This document shows positions 47,138-56,410 of a stretch of 64,000 nucleotides of DNA, one piece after another (positions within the stretch are counted from its first letter, which is position 1; every line of letters begins with the position of its first letter). This DNA is from Psychromonas aquimarina ATCC BAA-1526 (GTDB lineage: Bacteria > Pseudomonadota > Gammaproteobacteria > Enterobacterales > Psychromonadaceae): assembly GCF_000428725.1 (NCBI RefSeq), contig NZ_AUAM01000009.1, forward strand, positions 1 to 64,000, given 5' to 3'. The notes beneath the pieces are model-generated. The model ran no database searches, was not told the DNA's origin, and was given only the letters and a program-made list of their open reading frames with translations. The position numbers and the translations under genes were made by a program.

Positions 47138-47158
47138 AAAACTCATAAGGACATAAAA

Positions 47159-48148
47159 ATGCATGATTTAACGCCGCAAATGGCAGTACAACTAGCTAAC
47201 AGTGCATACCAGATAAAAGATAAAAATAAGCTTGGTAGATATGCAGCTCCGGCATTAGATTATTTAGCAAAAGATTTCGATTTTGATCTCTCCAACAATG
47301 TTATGAAAGGTGTTAGTGGTACATTTATGGAACATCTTTTCGATCATAAAACAGGTTTTGCGGTAATTGGTAAAGGTAAGCAGGGCGGTCAGTATCAAGG
47401 ACATCATGTCATTGCCTTCCGAGGTACTGCCAGCAAACGTGATGCAATAACTGATCTACATTGTGGTTTAAGCACCAGTGCAAATAATCTGCCTGTTCAC
47501 GCTGGTTTTAATAAAAGTTTTAATTCAATGAAGTCGGCGCTTGAAACCTATTTCACTAAAAATGATATGGGACCTGTGCACTGTGTTGGGCATAGTTTAG
47601 GTGGTGCACTGGCAACTTTGGCTGCGAACTGGCTGAAAGCTAGATATAAAGGACGACCTGTTAATTTATATACTTTCGGCAGTCCTCGCATCGGTTATGA
47701 AGGTTTCGCTAACCAAACCAAGGCGAGCCTTAATAAAATATACCGCTGTATTCATGCCGCTGACCCTGTACCTTTAGTACCGTTATGGCCTTTTGTGCAT
47801 ACTAATGGGGAATATCTATTAAACGCAGGGCCGAGTATTAGTGCTGAAGCGCATAAAATGGCTGGTAATGCACCCGGTTATATAAACACAGCAAGCTCAT
47901 ATAAAGATTTTAAAGCGATAAATAAACATTCAGGTCAGCAGCATAAAGAACAGATCCGCCTTGATTATGAAAAACGTAATCAGGCTTCATTTACATCGCA
48001 GTGGGCTCATCGAATCGGGGCCACTTTGGTGACGTTATTAAGGGATAGCGGCATGTTGGCGGGTATTCAAGTTGCGATAACCAGTACATTGACCCTGTAC
48101 GATAATATTGCACTGGCATTGACTAAAATAGCCAAAATATCAGACTAG
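47159..48148 (+). CDS. Class 3 lipase family protein (shortened by an in-frame amber codon)
   Basis: A 329-residue alpha/beta hydrolase. The nucleophile elbow GHSLGG has Ser146; oxyanion segment IAFRGT; the acid is probably the Asp of HAADPVPLVP; a later histidine would complete the triad. The tail has hydrophobic segments (IGATLVTLLRDSGMLAGI). After the TAG at 48146 the same frame stays open for 54 more codons to TAA 48311, with further hydrophobic segments, so the ancestral protein was probably about 384 residues. A secreted antibacterial lipase is plausible from the context with the DUF6795 gene, but unproven. Confidence 0.82.
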   Translation: MHDLTPQMAVQLANSAYQIKDKNKLGRYAAPALDYLAKDFDFDLSNNVMKGVSGTFMEHLFDHKTGFAVIGKGKQGGQYQGHHVIAFRGTASKRDAITDLHCGLSTSANNLPVHAGFNKSFNSMKSALETYFTKNDMGPVHCVGHSLGGALATLAANWLKARYKGRPVNLYTFGSPRIGYEGFANQTKASLNKIYRCIHAADPVPLVPLWPFVHTNGEYLLNAGPSISAEAHKMAGNAPGYINTASSYKDFKAINKHSGQQHKEQIRLDYEKRNQASFTSQWAHRIGATLVTLLRDSGMLAGIQVAITSTLTLYDNIALALTKIAKISD

Positions 48149-48313
48149 TTCGCTGCACAGCAGAAAGGCTTATTAGGGCATATGCTGGTATTTGCAGGTA
48201 AACCAACGGTTAAAATCACGGAATTAAGCTACAGCTTTATTCGCTGGGTGTTATCACTCACGCTTGAGAAAGTAGCTCTTATCGCTGGTTCGGCAGTTAG
48301 TATGACTAAATAA
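48149..48313 (+). pseudogene. In-frame continuation of the lipase after the amber codon
   Basis: Fifty-four sense codons follow the TAG with no frame change, reading FAAQQKGLLGHMLVFAG and then SFIRWVLSLTLEKVALIAG before TAA. Amphipathic and hydrophobic helices continue the style of the C-terminus, suggesting a point mutation created the stop. Confidence 0.65.
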
Positions 48314-49042
48314 TCTGACAACGGTTTCATCCATGAACATAAGGTCTGTTTTACTTCGGTACGCGATCTTTTACTGCTAATCTTAAAAACTATCTATATT
48401 AATAATCCCCAATACAACAGAGCGCAGCTTCCGAAAATTTGTTGTATTGGGGATTATATAATCGTTAATTTCATTTCAATTTAAATTCGATAAACCTCAT
48501 CAAGACTTATCCTGGATGAACAGGTAAAATGTTATAAATATTAATAGGTTATATCGAAAGCTTGCAGTGTTGTTACCCATGCTGGCAGTAATTTAAAATC
48601 CTATAGCGGGAACCGTGCCGGATCTTTAATTTTGATATCAAGATTAAAGATCTGGTACCTGATATTTGCATGTCAGTCTCACACTGTGAGACTAACTATT
48701 GATAATTTTTTCTTATAGCTGCCCCTAGATCCAGCGCTACTAATTGGCATCTCTCTGATTCGCAAGCGAATGAAAACGCCTTATAGGTACAAAAAATTAA
48801 CTCGTACTATAGATATAAATAACACCAACCTGTAGTAATGTTGACACGTTGCAACTGCATGATTATAAAGGGTAATATGTTTGTGCTTGCTGTTTTTTTG
48901 GGGAGTTATAGTATCCGATTAATCGGATTGGATTTTTTTGTCCCTTTATAACCATTGCTTATGTGTTCAGGGAAAATTAAACCTATAAGTACCCACGTAA
49001 ATTTAAACGGATAATATGTTAAACACAATTTGGAGATAAAAA
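48314..49042. other. 730-bp intergenic region with inverted repeats
   Basis: No gene seen. Three perfect inverted repeats stand out: ATAATCCCCAATACAACA (48402-48419) with its complement at 48440-48457; a 19-bp palindrome AGTCTCACA-C-TGTGAGACT at 48675-48693; and ATCCGATT / AATCGGAT at 48913-48928, followed by seven T and so probably a terminator. Confidence 0.6.
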
Positions 49043-49141
49043 ATGAATTTTAAAATGCTTGAAAAAATATTTGATATGAAGACCGAAAAACTAGCTTGGA
49101 TTGCAGTGATTGGACTTATAGGATTACTTTACATCGCATAA
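49043..49141 (+). CDS. Tiny membrane protein (32 aa)
   Basis: ATG 49043 has GGAG seven bases upstream. The product has an N-terminal charged helix (MNFKMLEKIFDMKTEKLAW) and one hydrophobic segment (IAVIGLIGLLYIA) ending at the stop. Clear ribosome binding site and single membrane helix suggest a real small protein; no family recognised. Confidence 0.55.
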   Translation: MNFKMLEKIFDMKTEKLAWIAVIGLIGLLYIA

Positions 49142-49216
49142 TGACTCGCTTAAGCAGGTTGTTTAAATACATAACGATTCGTTAGGTGTGTATTTTTTTT
49201 ATTTACCATAACACCC

Positions 49217-49260
49217 GTTACACGAAGCTAACGAAAGGCTGCCAGATGGTGGCCTTTTTT
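49217..49260 (+). repeat. Repeated terminator unit, copy 1
   Basis: GTTACACGAAGCTAAC followed by AAAGGCTGCCA..TGGTGGCCTTTTTT, a hairpin and T run. A nearly identical unit lies at 50066-50109. Confidence 0.8.
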
Positions 49261-49411
49261 GCATCTGACCATTAATTAACATAATCAGTATTTTATGCAT
49301 ATTACTTCTATGTAATTAAAAGGCTACCTTTGTTATTTTCTCTAAAACTATTGCGTGGAAGATTGGATCTATATTTAAAACCAACTTCATTAGTTGTTTA
49401 TGTTTTGTGTA

Positions 49412-49462
49412 TTATATCAACAAATTGGCAGTTTCATACTGTATGATGATGTGTTGATATAA
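49412..49462. promoter_or_regulatory. Nested inverted repeat upstream of the B3-like gene
   Basis: TTATATCAACA (49412-49422) and TGTTGATATAA (49452-49462) are perfect inverted arms, with an inner palindrome TCATAC-T-GTATGA. It ends 29 bases before the gene start and resembles an autoregulatory operator. Confidence 0.55.
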
Positions 49463-49490
49463 CATGTCTTTACGTAATAGGAGCGCAATG

Positions 49491-49946
49491 ATGGCAAAAT
49501 ATATATTACCTTTATATTCTTTTCTACATAGATCTGTACAGGAACACAGTGGTCTTAATCAAGGGTATTCTGCTGGACGACATCGTGATTTTAATGAGGT
49601 TTATATACCAATTCCTCAAGCTTTTTATGACCACTACGGTGAGGAGGCATTACCTGATAGGGGAGTTCAATTCCAGCTTGTTTTACCTTCTGGGGACCTT
49701 TTAAATGCTAAAGTATGTCAGGATAATCGCAAAGCATTAATGTCTAATCCCAATGCATCATTAGGGAAATGGATATTTTTTGAACTAGGAATTGATTCTA
49801 ATCAATTGGTTACTAATGTCGATTTAACTAATGCAGGTTTTGATTCTGTAATTTTAGAAAATAATGGGGATGGTAGTTTTAATATTTCACGTTGCTTGGA
49901 GAAAAATAAATTTCAACAAGAAATGGGCAGAGAAGATATATTTTGA
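49491..49946 (+). CDS. Stand-alone B3-like DNA-recognition domain (NgoFVII C-terminal type)
   Basis: A 151-residue protein. AGGAG seven bases before ATG 49491 sets the start. The segments LPLYSFLHRSVQEHSGLNQG, FNEVYIPIP, QDNRKALMSNPNASLGKW and FELGIDSNQLVTNVDL match the C-terminal B3-like domain of NgoFVII-type restriction enzymes. There this domain reads the target sequence; the nuclease domain is absent here. It could be a remnant, a regulator or a target-blocking protein. No methyltransferase is nearby. The gene is flanked by two copies of the same terminator unit. Confidence 0.75.
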   Translation: MAKYILPLYSFLHRSVQEHSGLNQGYSAGRHRDFNEVYIPIPQAFYDHYGEEALPDRGVQFQLVLPSGDLLNAKVCQDNRKALMSNPNASLGKWIFFELGIDSNQLVTNVDLTNAGFDSVILENNGDGSFNISRCLEKNKFQQEMGREDIF

Positions 49947-50579
49947 ATATATTATTCTGTAGGAATTGTAGTGGCCAAATAATCAGGCCACATTTTGTAA
50001 GATCATTTGCAAATTAATAAATATAGGGATGATTAATTATTTGATCTGCATTTTACATAGCATCAGTTACACGAAGCTAACAAAAGGCTGCCAAATGATG
50101 GCCTTTTTGTATGTATTTATCTCATATAGGAAACGATATAGTCGGGCTAAAGCTTCGATAGTTAAAAACTGAATATTTATGTTGTTCATTTTTGCATAAC
50201 TAAGCACTCTAATTTGAGTGCTTTTTTTGTATTTTATTATCTATATGTTCGTATTAAGCCGTATATAGTCGTAAATGATACTTGTCTGTTTTTAGTGTGT
50301 TGATTTAAAAGGGAAATAAGTGATTTCCAAATCTGAATGTTTTGTAAATAGAGATCAAGACTGTAAAAATAACATGTGCGGACTCTGTGCGCATTAGCTT
50401 ACAGGGGGGATGTGAAGGAAAACGGGTTCCGTTCAACATATAAATTTGTAACAGAAAAACATGGGATAGTTTTTGTACTTTGCTCTATAGGCAAAAGATA
50501 AGAGCTAACATAAATGGTTATATGTAATGTGTCCAAAAAATGCTATATATAAGCATTCTAAATTATAAAGAGAGTAAGC
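49947..50579. other. 630-bp intergenic region with three terminators
   Basis: No gene seen. GTGGCC / GGCCAC (49971-49991), the repeated unit (next entry) and AAGCACTC / GAGTGC with seven T (50202-50228) are terminator-type hairpins. Confidence 0.6.
50066..50109 (+). repeat. Repeated terminator unit, copy 2
   Basis: Same GTTACACGAAGCTAAC start and AAAGGCTGCCA / TGGCCTTTTT hairpin as at 49217-49260, with a few base changes. Confidence 0.8.
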
Positions 50580-51059
50580 ATGGACGATCAAAATATTTAC
50601 AAAGAAGCAGATGTTGAACTAACTCAAGTGCCCCCCGTGATTGGCGGCTGGCTTCGTTTTTTAAAAATCATTTGTATTACCAAAGTAGTGGTGGTGGCCA
50701 TTGCGACTGTTCTATCTGTCATATTTTACTTTGCTGGTAAGGAACTATTTGATACTCCTGCGGATTTCATCGCCGCACTTGCTGAGTCTCTGCCTATTTT
50801 AATATTTTCAGTGCTTATCCTTAAATTTATTCATATTCGTAATGAAGCAATACCCACGAAAATATATGTCATTATATTTTCGTATATGGCGACCAGTGCA
50901 GTTATATATTTCATATCATTGTACCTTTTTAACTCTGGTTATCTCACTGAAGAGCCTACGCGTTTAATTGGAGATGTTATCTATACTTTGGTCTGGACAG
51001 CATATTTTAAAAAATCTAAACGAGTGAAGTCTTATTACGGCGCTAATGCTAATGTATAA
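50580..51059 (+). CDS. DUF2569-type membrane protein
   Basis: A 159-residue protein with four hydrophobic helices. It carries the family hallmarks IGGWLRFLKI at the start of the first helix and WTAYFKKSKRVK near the end. Function unknown. GAGAGTAAG precedes ATG. It is followed by a hairpin (GAGGTGTTG / CAACACCTC, 51120-51161). Confidence 0.8.
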   Translation: MDDQNIYKEADVELTQVPPVIGGWLRFLKIICITKVVVVAIATVLSVIFYFAGKELFDTPADFIAALAESLPILIFSVLILKFIHIRNEAIPTKIYVIIFSYMATSAVIYFISLYLFNSGYLTEEPTRLIGDVIYTLVWTAYFKKSKRVKSYYGANANV

Positions 51060-51338
51060 AAACATATGATGCGGACCTTGCGGCTTCTTTTTTAGATAAG
51101 CCATGAGACTTGCTGTTTTGAGGTGTTGGAAGTCACATTACTGCGTATCTTTCAACACCTCACATTCCTTCATTTTAACTACTTCAAAACCTGCAGAATC
51201 ATTGGGCTCTAATAAGGTTTCTCCGAACGGGCTGCTCTCATTTTTATGAAGCAGCTTATCGACTTTGTTGAGGTCGCTAACCGGCTGAATCTTAAGTTTT
51301 TATTCTAGGACAGAGAACGCCGCCGTTCTCTCAATGAC

Positions 51339-52448
51339 TTAATTCACCTCATCTGCAAATTCTCTTTCGACAACTGCTATCGGAATGGCATAACCAAATA
51401 CTTCTGAGCCAAGCGTACCGTCAGCGCGGTAAACAGCAGTATTAATACCAACCACATCTCCCTCTGGAGTAATTAACGGGCCTCCGCTGTTTCCGGGAAG
51501 TATCTGGGTATCCGTTACAATATTTCCTCTTTCCCGGCCCATAATAATTCCCTTGGTGACATAATCTTTAAAACCCAGCGGGCTGCCGATTGCATAAACG
51601 TCCATTCCTTGAGTGAAGCGGGGGGCATTTTTCAGATACGGGGTTTTGTAGCTTCCTGTTAACTGCAGCAGAGCTAAATCAAATTCAGAACTCAGCTTAA
51701 TCAGTTTAGCCTGCAGCTCGGTATTATCTTTGAGAATAATCTTAAAGGTACTGGATGCTTTAGAGCGGCGAATTTTGCTTTTCTGTTTTGCTAGTGATTT
51801 TTTGGCTTGCATATAGTTATCAGTAATTCTGCTTTGCTCTTTTTTCTGATTATTATAACGTTTTAAGTAATAATCATATGTTTCCTGCATTGTCGCTTTG
51901 TCTGTTTTGTGCGCTTTAACCATGCGTTTTTTGTAATTTTCCAGATCTTTTTTATAGCTGCGCATTTCTAATTTTTTTTGTTTTAAATAGTCCCCGGCTT
52001 CTTTTATTTTTTTCTCTTCAGACTCAAGTTTTTTTTGTTCTGATTTCCAATACTTAGTCGCAGTAATACGTACAACATGTTTGTTAGTAATAATATGCCC
52101 CTGCTCACTGATAAAAAATCCAGAGCCAGATCCTGTCAGGGTTTCTATTTTCACAACTGCAAGGGTCGCTTTTTCGATATCATTATTCGGCTTAATTGAA
52201 TCACTTAAATAAGCCTGCAGATCTTGAGGCGTTTTTTTTCTACTCGACACTGCCGCTGTTTCTGTCTTGTCAAAACCGAGCTGTTCAGCATTTTTATCTT
52301 CGGCGGGAGTTACGTCTGTAAAATGCCATTTACCCTGCTCATCTTGATAGCGGTATATTTCAGCATGACTACTCACTACATATAAAGAAGCAAGTATTAA
52401 TAAGGTTGGTACAATACGCTGGGCCATTTTAATTATTCTCAAATTCAT
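51339..52448 (-). CDS. DUF4124 and trypsin-like protease with coiled-coil insertion
   Basis: A 369-residue secreted protein. A signal peptide (to about residue 29) leads into a DUF4124 motif (EIYRYQDEQGKWHFTDVTP). The protease domain has His124 (ITNKHVV), Asp257 (SSEFDLALLQL) and Ser321 (LPGNSGGPL). Between His and Asp lies a charged coiled coil of about 95 residues (133-228) that normal DegP- or trypsin-like proteins lack. No PDZ domain. Likely periplasmic; the insertion may mediate oligomerisation or a distant contact. Confidence 0.85.
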   Translation of the reverse strand: MNLRIIKMAQRIVPTLLILASLYVVSSHAEIYRYQDEQGKWHFTDVTPAEDKNAEQLGFDKTETAAVSSRKKTPQDLQAYLSDSIKPNNDIEKATLAVVKIETLTGSGSGFFISEQGHIITNKHVVRITATKYWKSEQKKLESEEKKIKEAGDYLKQKKLEMRSYKKDLENYKKRMVKAHKTDKATMQETYDYYLKRYNNQKKEQSRITDNYMQAKKSLAKQKSKIRRSKASSTFKIILKDNTELQAKLIKLSSEFDLALLQLTGSYKTPYLKNAPRFTQGMDVYAIGSPLGFKDYVTKGIIMGRERGNIVTDTQILPGNSGGPLITPEGDVVGINTAVYRADGTLGSEVFGYAIPIAVVEREFADEVN

Positions 52449-52485
52449 TAACGACTAATACAAGTATATTAATCTTCCTAGGGTT

Positions 52486-52575
52486 TTAACCAAGATGGGA
52501 CATTATTAACCAATATAAGCCAACAAGACAGACAAATAATAATGCAATTATTAGCCATGCCCATCTGTCACCCAT
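52486..52575 (-). CDS. Possible tiny membrane protein (29 aa)
   Basis: ATG 52575 to TAA 52486 encodes MGDRWAWLII followed by ALLFVCLVGLYWLIM and SHLG, a single strongly hydrophobic helix with charged N-terminus. No clear ribosome binding site. It precedes the DUF4124 protease gene on the same strand. Confidence 0.4.
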   Translation of the reverse strand: MGDRWAWLIIALLFVCLVGLYWLIMSHLG

Positions 52576-52902
52576 AATTTTATTAAATATTAATAAATCA
52601 TCATAATCACTTTGATGGAAGCGCCTTTTTTATTGAATATGATTGATGCAGATATCTACCGTGCCGCCGCCGAATAACTGTTCTTTTTCTGTATTTATAC
52701 AAAAATTTGCTCTTTTTGCTAGGGAGATAGAAAGCTGTTATTTTTGAAAGGAAAGCCTTATAAACAAAGAGGTTTTTAAAGGCCTAGTATGAGCTCGGAG
52801 GGCTTGTGGTCTACATTGCTCTTACTTCCTGTTAACATCCTGCTAACATTATTCCGGCATTATCCTACATTTACAGATACGTATAACAGAAGGATCCTGC
52901 TC

Positions 52903-55230
52903 ATGAAACTTAAACAAAAAGTGATCATTGGTGCCGGCACACTAGCTGCCGTTCCGGTGATTATTGCCTGTGTTACCATTGGCATTACTGCATCGAATAA
53001 CAGCGAAGATGCTTTAAAAGAGGTTGCGCAGGAGCACCTGGTTGCTGTTCGGGATCTGACTAAAGGACGTATCGAAGATTATTTCAGCACTATTCGTAAA
53101 CAGGTGCAGACCTTATCTAATAATCAGATGACTATTGATGCAATGCAGTCATTTAAAGAAGGTTTTGCTGATTATAAATATGAAGTCCCAGTAGATCTGT
53201 CTGACTTTAAAGATCAGTTATCCAGCTATTACCAGAATGATTTTTCTAACGAATATAAAAAACGTAATAATAATCAGCGTCCGGATGTCTCTTCCTGGCT
53301 GGCAAAACTAGATGATGATTCGCTTGTTCTGCAGTATAAAATGATAAAAGCAAACCCGAGTCCGCTGGGTGAAAAAAACAACCTTAACGATATGGGGGAT
53401 AATTCCACGTATAATCAAGCCCATAAAAAATACCATCCGGTTTTTAATTATTTTCTGCAGAAATTTGGTTATTACGATGTTTTTCTTGTTGATTCCGACT
53501 CCGGGGATATTATTTATTCGGTCTTCAAAGAGCTTGATTATACGACCTCTTTGAAAAACGGTGCCTATGCGGACAGCGCTATTGGTGAAGTGTTCCGCAA
53601 AGCTAACCAGGCTGGCTCTAGTGATTTTGTCGCGGTTGCTGATTTTGCATCTTACCCGCCTTCTTATCAGGATCCAGCCTCTTTTATCGCCTCGCCAATA
53701 TTTAATAATGGTGTCAAAAGCGGTGTATTAATCTTTCAGATGCCCATTGATAATATCAATAATATTATGACTCATCACCAAAAGTGGGAAGAGAGCGGTT
53801 TAGGTGAATCTGGTGAAACCTATCTGGTTGCTCAGGACAAAACATTACGTTCAATGAGCCGTTTTTTGATTGAAGATAAAGCGGGATATATTAAGGCGTT
53901 ATCTGAATCCGGCGTAGCGCAGAGCACTATTGATGCTATTTCAACTAAGGATACCAGTATCGGGTTACAGCCGGCCGGTACTCCCGGTGTGACTAAGGCG
54001 CTGTCTGGAAATTCCGGTTTTGATATTTATCCTGACTACCGGAATGTGCCGGTACTTTCAACTTATGCTCCGGTTAAAATTGAAGGGCTGAACTGGATTA
54101 TTATGAGTGAAATTGATGAGGCAGAGGCTTTTGCACCTGCCTATGTCCTCACCAAAAGCATATTTATGCTGTCTGTTACTATTACTGTGCTGCTGGTCGC
54201 CGTAGGTATTGCTATTGGTATTGTCTTTGCGATTGCCACTACTAAACCGATAATTAAACTTAGTCAGATGATTAATGAGATTGAGAAAAACTCGGATCTG
54301 ACTAAAAGAATTGATATTAAATCTAATGATGAAATAGGTATGGCTGCCGGATCATTGAATCTTATGATGGAAAAATTTCATACCGGTATTCTGCAGGTAT
54401 CCCGCGCCTCCCTTGATATTGCCAGTGCATCGGAACAGACTTCGGCAGTAACCAGTCAGACTAGTCAGATTATTTTCGAACAGAAGAATCAAACCGAGCA
54501 GGTTGCCACTGCGATTAATGAGATGAATGCCACCGTGCAGGAAGTCAGTGTGAATATTACCAAAACGGCTGAAGCCGCCGGTGAAGCAAATGATGAAACG
54601 GTTGCCGGAAGCCAGATGGTGAATCAAACGGTTGAGGATATTCAGGAGCTTTCTGATTTTATTGAAAATGCCGCCGGTGTTATTCATCAGCTTGAAAAAG
54701 ACAGTGAAAATATAAGTACGGTAATGGATGTAATTAGAGGTGTTGCCGAGCAGACAAACCTGTTAGCGCTTAATGCCGCTATCGAGGCCGCCCGCGCAGG
54801 TGAGCAGGGTCGGGGGTTTGCCGTTGTTGCCGATGAAGTGCGTACACTGGCCGGACGTACCCAGCAGTCCACTGAAGAGATTCAGCAGATGATTGAGAAG
54901 CTCCAGTCAGGCTCGCTTAAAGCGGTTGAAGCAATGGATGTAAGCAGTACTAAAGCACTTTCGGTTGTTGATCAGGCCAATCAGGCTGGTAATTCATTAA
55001 CCGTGATTGCCAGTGCTGTGTCCCGCATTAATGATATGAGTACGCAGATAGCCAGCGCCGCGGAGGAGCAGAATGCTGTTAATGAAGATATTAACCGCAG
55101 TATTGTCAGCATTAATGATATGGCGGAGCAGACCTCAGAGGGCGCAGTGCAGACAACGGCCGCCAGTGAAAAACTTGCTGAACTGGCCGGAGATCTTAAA
55201 CTGCTTGTGGATCAGTTTAAAGTTGAATAA
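52903..55230 (+). CDS. Methyl-accepting chemotaxis protein
   Basis: A 775-residue chemoreceptor. I chose ATG 52903, with AGAAGGA eight bases upstream. An N-terminal membrane helix, a periplasmic double-Cache-type sensor of about 400 residues, a second helix ([20 protein letters not shown]), a HAMP domain and a methylation-signalling domain follow. The CheA-contact tip [20 protein letters not shown] is intact. No CheB/CheR pentapeptide is seen at the end. It probably senses small organic ligands; the ligand cannot be inferred. Confidence 0.94.
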   Translation: MKLKQKVIIGAGTLAAVPVIIACVTIGITASNNSEDALKEVAQEHLVAVRDLTKGRIEDYFSTIRKQVQTLSNNQMTIDAMQSFKEGFADYKYEVPVDLSDFKDQLSSYYQNDFSNEYKKRNNNQRPDVSSWLAKLDDDSLVLQYKMIKANPSPLGEKNNLNDMGDNSTYNQAHKKYHPVFNYFLQKFGYYDVFLVDSDSGDIIYSVFKELDYTTSLKNGAYADSAIGEVFRKANQAGSSDFVAVADFASYPPSYQDPASFIASPIFNNGVKSGVLIFQMPIDNINNIMTHHQKWEESGLGESGETYLVAQDKTLRSMSRFLIEDKAGYIKALSESGVAQSTIDAISTKDTSIGLQPAGTPGVTKALSGNSGFDIYPDYRNVPVLSTYAPVKIEGLNWIIMSEIDEAEAFAPAYVLTKSIFMLSVTITVLLVAVGIAIGIVFAIATTKPIIKLSQMINEIEKNSDLTKRIDIKSNDEIGMAAGSLNLMMEKFHTGILQVSRASLDIASASEQTSAVTSQTSQIIFEQKNQTEQVATAINEMNATVQEVSVNITKTAEAAGEANDETVAGSQMVNQTVEDIQELSDFIENAAGVIHQLEKDSENISTVMDVIRGVAEQTNLLALNAAIEAARAGEQGRGFAVVADEVRTLAGRTQQSTEEIQQMIEKLQSGSLKAVEAMDVSSTKALSVVDQANQAGNSLTVIASAVSRINDMSTQIASAAEEQNAVNEDINRSIVSINDMAEQTSEGAVQTTAASEKLAELAGDLKLLVDQFKVE

Positions 55231-55452
55231 CTGTTAAACTTATGACGTTATGCTGATCCTGCCCGGGGAATGCAGGTCGACTTTATCGAGTCGGCTTGTC
55301 CGCAGCTGTTTTCCTTATCTGGCTCTTATTTTTAACGAAAAATAAAAGTGATATCTGTTACATAACTCCCACTGACTGAGCGACTATAGGTGCCGGGCTG
55401 TTTCCGGCATGGTAAGCTTTCTCTCTGTTTGCAGCAAGGAATTAAGACTGAC

Positions 55453-55845
55453 ATGAAGGATCATGGCGTTTTTAAGTTAGCATTAGAAAATAATATATTA
55501 ATTGTGGAAGGCCGCGGTCCATGGAATAAAGAAGCGCTGAAAATTTCCTTTGCTAACGCGAAGATGATGCTCAAGCTGCGGGAGAGGGGGAAATGGGGGA
55601 TTATTGCTGTTATGTATGGTGAACCTGTGCATACACCCGATGCCGCTGAACTGCTTATTGAGCAGATAAAATATGAAAAAACACACGGCCGTACTGCCAC
55701 CGCTTTTATTTTAACGGACTCCAACTCACCAGAACTGGGTAAGCGCCATCTTTCTGAACTGTGTGTTAAAGCTGATGAAACTTTTCAGTTTTTTAATAAT
55801 GTTTCGGATGCCGAAAGATGGATGAAACCTCTGCTTTCAGACTGA
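55453..55845 (+). CDS. Unknown protein with a STAS/SpoIIAA-like pattern
   Basis: A 130-residue soluble protein from ATG 55453. AAGGA is 13 bases upstream, so the start is not certain; ATG 55390 is in frame. The first part (VFKLALENNILIVEGRGPWNKEA) and the alternating strands and helices (WGIIAVMYGEPVHTPDAAELL) recall STAS or SpoIIAA-like folds. It follows the chemoreceptor gene and may respond with it. Confidence 0.6.
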   Translation: MKDHGVFKLALENNILIVEGRGPWNKEALKISFANAKMMLKLRERGKWGIIAVMYGEPVHTPDAAELLIEQIKYEKTHGRTATAFILTDSNSPELGKRHLSELCVKADETFQFFNNVSDAERWMKPLLSD

Positions 55846-56156
55846 CTGTTACAGGCCGTATTTCAACAGTCAGTAATACCTGTCAGTATAAAATTTATTC
55901 CTCTCATCCTGTTTGTATTCAGTACAGCAGCTGCCTTGCCCGCTACTATAAATTATCTTAGTTAAAACAACAGTCACAGTGAACGTTTAGTCTTTTTACC
56001 TGTCCTTTTACTTTAGCTTTACGACAGCTAATGTCAGTAACAAATATTTTATAATTGTATTTTTCAAGATAGCTATAATCGCTTTCAGCAGGCCTTACAT
56101 TCTTTTACTCAGCTTTACTTAGTGCTGAATAAAGACAAGGCAAAGTTTGAATATAA

Positions 56157-56381
56157 TATACCCGTTATCATTCAAGATGCAAAAATCAGCAAGTCGTGAG
56201 GTGAACAGATTCTAGGCGTGAAGGTGAAGATCTAACGGGTTAAATCGAAACTTCACAACAACGAAGATGTTTGCCTCACGGGTTGCCCGTGGGTCGCTAG
56301 CTCTAAAGGTCATCATGCTGCGCCTTGCTTTGGTGTCCGGGCTAGCGACTGATAAATGTATTTTGATTGCTAACGGGTATA
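56157..56381. mobile_element. MITE-like repeat, copy 2 (225 bp)
   Basis: Perfect 11-bp terminal inverted repeats TATACCCGTTA / TAACGGGTATA. The interior matches copy 1 at 10603-10863 in TTCAAGATGCAAA, CTAGGCGT-like, ACAACGAAGAT and TGCGCCTTGC motifs. No ORF. It sits directly upstream of the RND efflux operon and could separate it from, or supply, a promoter. Confidence 0.85.
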
Positions 56382-56410
56382 AGTCTCAATTTCAATATAT
56401 GGAATAAAAA

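Noticed and set aside
51131-51300. 53-codon open minus-strand frame after the DUF4124 protease
   Set aside because: No start codon near its beginning; at most a decayed gene end.
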